Of a DNA stretch of 64,000 bases, positions 60,043 through 64,000 are shown one piece after another (within the stretch, counting starts at the first letter, position 1; each line of letters opens with the position of its first letter). The stretch lies in assembly GCA_963978905.1 (NCBI GenBank), contig OZ022259.1, positions 55,260,727 through 55,324,726 on the forward strand. The letters run 5' to 3'. This DNA comes from Trichostrongylus colubriformis (Eukaryota; Nematoda; Chromadorea; Rhabditida; Trichostrongylidae). A program made the translations under genes and the position numbers. Under the pieces are notes generated by a model. The model made no database searches. It had not been told where the DNA came from and saw nothing but the letters and a program-made list of their open reading frames with translations.

Positions 60043-60085
60043 TCTGTGTGTGTGTGGGTGGGTGTGTGTGTCCGTCTGTCTGTCA
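60043..60085 (+). repeat. GT-rich simple repeat with GTCTGTCTGTC end
   Basis: A TGTGTGTGGGTGGGTGTGTG tract followed by CCGTCTGTCTGTCACG. A similar head precedes a short unit of the same satellite at 9.80-9.96 kb. Confidence 0.75.
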
Positions 60086-60129
60086 CGAAATTCATATCTC
60101 GCGTCGCAGTAAAGCTGGGACGCTGAATT

Positions 60130-61220
60130 TTACAAATGATATAGGGGGTGATAGGGGGACCTAGGCGGTGGTGGACCGAAAGTGATAGCAGCTGATACGC
60201 ACTGATAACGAGCCTATTAAGGCGAATGTCACCAAAGTCGTTTCGCCCTTCGGGTTGATCCCAGAACGCTGACACTCATAGGTTTTTTGCGGGATGGGGC
60301 GGGAACATTAATGGTGTGTGACCCGCATCGATAACTGTTGATAAGATACGATAAGGAGCGTGAATTGGCTAGAGTCGATGAATCCGTTTCGCCTTTCGGG
60401 TTGATCCAGTACGCTGACACTCATAGGTGTTTTGCGGGATGGGGCGGGAACATTAATGGTGTGTGACTCGCATTGATAAGTGTTGATAAGATACGATAAG
60501 AAGCGTGAAATGGCTAGAGTCGACGAAAGCGTTTCGCATTTCAGGTTGATCCCAGAACGCTGACACTCATAGGTGTTTTGCGGGATGGGGCGGGAACTTT
60601 TAGTGTTAGTGATTCAAAGTGATAATGGCTGATAAGGTTCGTTATGGAGTATGAGAAAACAAACGTCGTCAAATTTGTTTCGCCTTTCGCACTGATCCAG
60701 AAGCGCTGACAATCATAGGTGTTTAGCAGGGTGGGACAGGGACATTAGTGGTGGGTGACCCGCACCGATAACGGTTGATGAGATACGATAAGGAGCGTGA
60801 AATGGCTGGAGTCGTCAAATTCGTTTCGCTTTTCGCATTGATCCTAGGGCCCTAACAATCAAAGATGTTTAGCAGGGTGGGCCAGGAACTTCAATGGCGG
60901 GTGATCCAAATCGATAATGGTTGATAAGATTTGATAATGATTGTGGGTAGACAAATGTCACGGCTGTCACTCATGGGTGTTCAGCAAGGTTGGCGGGAAC
61001 ATTGATAGTGGGTGATCCAAAGTGATAATGGTTGATAACATTCGATAGGGGCTGTGAGAAGGGAAATGTCACCAAAGCCGAATCGCTTTTGCGGCTAACA
61101 GTTAAATGTTAACATGGGTATTGTAGGGTACGGGGACCTCAATGGTATTGTTGGGTACAGGGCCTCAGTGAAACTGATGGCGGCTTACAGTGGCTGATAG
61201 GATCCATTAGGGATTGGACA
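60130..61220 (+). repeat. Tandem array of ~145-bp units (about seven)
   Basis: The landmark CTGACACTCATAGG or its variants starts at 60269, 60414, 60560, 60706, 60851, 60964 and 61095. Spacing is 145-146 bp for the first five, then shortened. Units carry TTTCGCC, GGGCGGGAAC and GATAAG(A/G)T. The first unit matches the sequence right after the RTE stop at 6.5 kb. Confidence 0.9.
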
Positions 61221-61697
61221 GGATGAAATCCTTTACATCATTTGCTATTACTAGACGACCGTTTTAGCAAAAGCATCTGGCGCTCAGTGCCATTGGGTGA
61301 ACATATTTTGTTTAGGTTCTGATATCACTGACCGATGTATCGACCGCTGAATTGCTTAGCGTTTCAAATAGTGGTGCATGACGCTTGATACTGCGATCTA
61401 CATTGATAATCATGATACAACCTATATTTGTGATGGCGAAGCGAGCGGCTCACTCGGAATCATTTTAATTCGGTATTGGCAGCAACACTAGGTATCGACT
61501 GCTAGACTATGTAAAATTCCAAGTAGTGAAGCATGTTTACGAAGACAATAAACAACGATAATCAAGATATAGTTCTACCATTATACCATTAATGTGTAGG
61601 AATTGGATGCTCAGCAACTGAACGTTTGTTACCATCGATGCAATCGAATACAAAACTATCTACCTTTAAACTATCCAAACTCCCAATGAAGACGTAA
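61221..61697. other. No feature recognised
   Basis: Non-repetitive in this window, with only short frames. Confidence 0.4.
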
Positions 61698-61964
61698 ACC
61701 AGTTGGCTGGCGCACACTACTGCGCGCGATTCATGTCGGTGCATGCAAAATGGATTCGTTGCAAAGCGAGTGAAGTGTGTTGACACCAAAATGCTTTATT
61801 ATCACGCCATATTCTATGCTTTTTCCCAATTCAATAGCTCAGCTGTAAGTAGAGGAAAGGAAATTCCCGCTCGATTCCATACACAACTGTGGTCGGGCCT
61901 ATCAAACCCATTTTGCACAGCATCGCCATGAATTGCGCGCAGAAGTGTGCGCCAGCCAACTGGT
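61698..61964. mobile_element. 267-bp MITE, CCAGTTGG family
   Basis: Inverted ends ACCAGTTGGCTGGCGCACAC and complement, about 37 bp with few mismatches. It is the best terminal repeats of the family here. Confidence 0.85.
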
Positions 61965-62374
61965 AAGAATATAAGTGACAGAAGAACTCAAATCCCCGTC
62001 GGGGATTCTTCATTGTTGGAGAATAATCCACATCAATCCATCTTGTGTATATCATTTCCCGAAACAGCGCATTTCATAAAATGCCCCTCTTATTAGGTAG
62101 CCTCAGCCATGGTGGAGTAAGAACGGAGTTAAGCGGTCGAATACCCTTGGATTATTACCCCTTTACCCGGCTGGTTGTCACTGTGTGACTCCCTGCCACG
62201 GCCACTGGTGCAGTTTGGAGGCGGATCGGGTCAAGTGCGCCACAATAGGGCCATGACAGTAGTGTGTACATAACGGACCGACCGTTTTTGCTATCATTAA
62301 CTCGCCAACACCATGTGTTGCACTTGACCACCCAGCCGTCTTTTTCTCGAGTGACATCAGAGCCGTCGATTTCT

Positions 62375-62742
62375 GGGTGTAGCCTCATGTGGAATTTTGG
62401 CGTGGCGAGCGGAGCGGCGGATTTTTTTCGCGTGTGACTGCGTACACTGCGTACACTCCCTTTCGAGTTTAACTCTGCAATTGATTTTTCTTGATTAGGA
62501 TTGATTGATATCTTGTTATTATGCCATTGTTTCTTTTACATTTTATTTCACTATTTTGTCTTCTCAGGACGCAAAAGTTATTGTTTTTAGATAATGATGG
62601 GATAAAGAGCTATTTTTTGAAGGACCTCCATGGTGCTAGCCCCTTCCGTCTTGAGCGCATTCCAACCGACCGTGGCAAGTTGTGCTGATGGCGCCGCGAG
62701 TGCGACGCCACGAAGCGAGAATTCGACATGAGGCTACACACC
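62375..62742. mobile_element. 368-bp MITE with 9-bp target duplication
   Basis: Ends GGGTGTAGCCTCATGT and ACATGAGGCTACACACC (approximate), flanked by TCGATTTCT at 62366-62374 and 62743-62751. Size and 9-bp duplication fit a small MULE-type element. Confidence 0.88.
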
Positions 62743-62751
62743 TCGATTTCT

Positions 62752-63300
62752 AAGAGATGAAGCTGCTATGATACGTTTTCGAAGATGGGGAACAGGATCT
62801 CTCGCAGTCATTTTCCATTGTGAAAGGAAACCATGTTTTAATACCACTACTGAAAACCATTGAATTTTTGAAGTGCTAAAAAGTTAGCGCCGTAGTCAGT
62901 AAAAGAGTAATTCTAGTCGGAATTCCATCTCTAGGGGTCACTAGAGGTTCTGCCAATCTTCAATTATTTCGAAGAAAAGAATGATTTAGCGCGGGTGTTA
63001 GAAGGAACTATCCAAAAATTACGGTGTCCCATGTTCTCGAGCAGAAGCTCCACTGATGAACACCTAATGTTCGTTTTGAGAGGGATATTACCGCCTCAAC
63101 TGTTCCTAGAATCGTCATAAAAAGTGCACGTTTAGCACAACGCGAGTTCGTGAAGATTATAATTACTCAGGTCCTCAACAAAATCTCACGCAAGGGGTAG
63201 ATCTCATAGTAATCAGGCATTCAACAGCACGTATTCCCGAAGTGACGACTGTTATTGTTCAGTTTGTGGAAAAACATTATAAGAAATGTAAGCAAATGTA
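62752..63300. other. No feature recognised
   Basis: Only short frames and no repeats shared with the rest of the window. Confidence 0.4.
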
Positions 63301-63440
63301 TAATGTCATGAACAATGAACTCTTTTTTTCACTGTTTGCTGGATTTGCTGTTTGGTGATATCAAAATCCGACCTGCTTTTTGTAGCGGAAGGGTCCCAGA
63401 GCGAAATACTATTCTCCATTCTCGTGAACATATGGTGGTA

Positions 63441-63549
63441 GCATTTGATCACAAGACCTTTTCAGAAAACCAAAAAAAATGTGGCTTAAACTCGTGCAAC
63501 ACCATGTCTTGCACGCAGTATGTTATGTACTAAGGACACTGGGAGAGGT
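63441..63549 (+). CDS. Possible exon near the window edge
   Basis: Between CTTTTCAG and a GTAAAT donor at about 63549, one frame reads KPKKMWLKLVQHHVLHAV and on to LRTLGE. No second exon was confirmed. Confidence 0.25.
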
Positions 63550-64000
63550 AAATTTGACATATTGTGGAATAGTTCTTATGTTTCCTCATTTCCTTGTTTC
63601 TGTTTTGAAGTTTGATGATCCCATTTTCTTTGTTACCCTCCACTGCCCCACATTTTTTTCTCTTCCCCATTCCGCTCAGTCGCTTCTCAGCGTTTGTGTA
63701 TTGCTCTGCAATTAGTCCGGTATTCGTGCTTACTTCCTTTCACGATTTGGCTTCATTGAGAGGATGCTGACGCGGGTAGTGAAGCAACCGAGCTACTAAA
63801 TGCTGAAGATCAAAGATGTTATTATTTCTGGAATTCATGGGATTCTTTCACAACGCAAATCCCATGTTTCTAAGTCCTCTCAATATCACACAGAAGATTT
63901 AGTACTTAGAGAGAAATACAGAAGGAACCAAAAAGCCTGAGCTCCATCGCAAGAATTGAAAAGCTGTCAGCAACTCGTTTAAATTCCCTCCGAACCACTA

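Noticed and set aside
59892..60420. 127-residue minus ORF with a His/Thr repeat
   Set aside because: It is a translation of the GT-rich repeat and satellite units.

Overview
The window is eukaryotic and looks like a nematode, most likely a strongylid/hookworm-type (clade V) genome. The evidence is nematode-style splice sites (TTTTCAG-like acceptors, GTRAGT donors), introns from about 37-65 nt up to about 8 kb, and a heavy load of RTE, mariner, hAT-like, MULE-like and TTAA-type elements. No single ORF covers a gene. Real genes were found by joining short exons whose splice sites and reading phases agree. No searches were run, so family names rest on motifs.

Main gene (11.4-35.5 kb, + strand). 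Sixteen phase-consistent exons give a predicted 639-residue secreted protein: signal peptide, two divergent C-type-lectin-like regions, a small Cys-rich linker and a C-terminal von Willebrand factor A domain with a MIDAS-like motif. Its introns hold most of the mobile DNA of the left half: a GC-rich repeat, CCAGTTGG-type MITEs, a pair of inverted repeats of which one is split by a hAT-like element with an 8-bp target duplication, a deleted mariner, a ~950-bp foldback, and a mariner nested inside another mariner. A decayed copy of two lectin exons lies at 42.2-42.6 kb.

Left flank (0-11 kb): a CAGGGGGTGCC-type MITE, an almost perfect 235-bp palindrome, a mariner-like element with long terminal repeats, and an RTE retrotransposon (minus strand, 8.7-6.5 kb) split by a TTAA-flanked MITE. 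It has a 3' tail of ~145-bp repeats, and the same repeat forms a seven-unit array at 60.1-61.2 kb.

Right half (35.5-64 kb): several smaller genes or gene ends. These are a tentative + gene at 36.6-38.0 kb, a single-pass membrane protein (+, 44.5-45.6 kb), a compact 97-residue protein (minus, 48.4-47.8 kb), a Cys-rich protein (minus, 49.6-49.3 kb), the 3' end of a + gene at 53.3-54.0 kb, a coding exon at 55.5-55.7 kb (minus) and exons at 56.5-57.2 kb (+). A 1.54-kb MULE-like element with a 9-bp duplication sits just past the stop of the 97-residue gene. The rest is repeats and unassigned non-coding sequence. Nothing in the window looks bacterial, viral or CRISPR-related.
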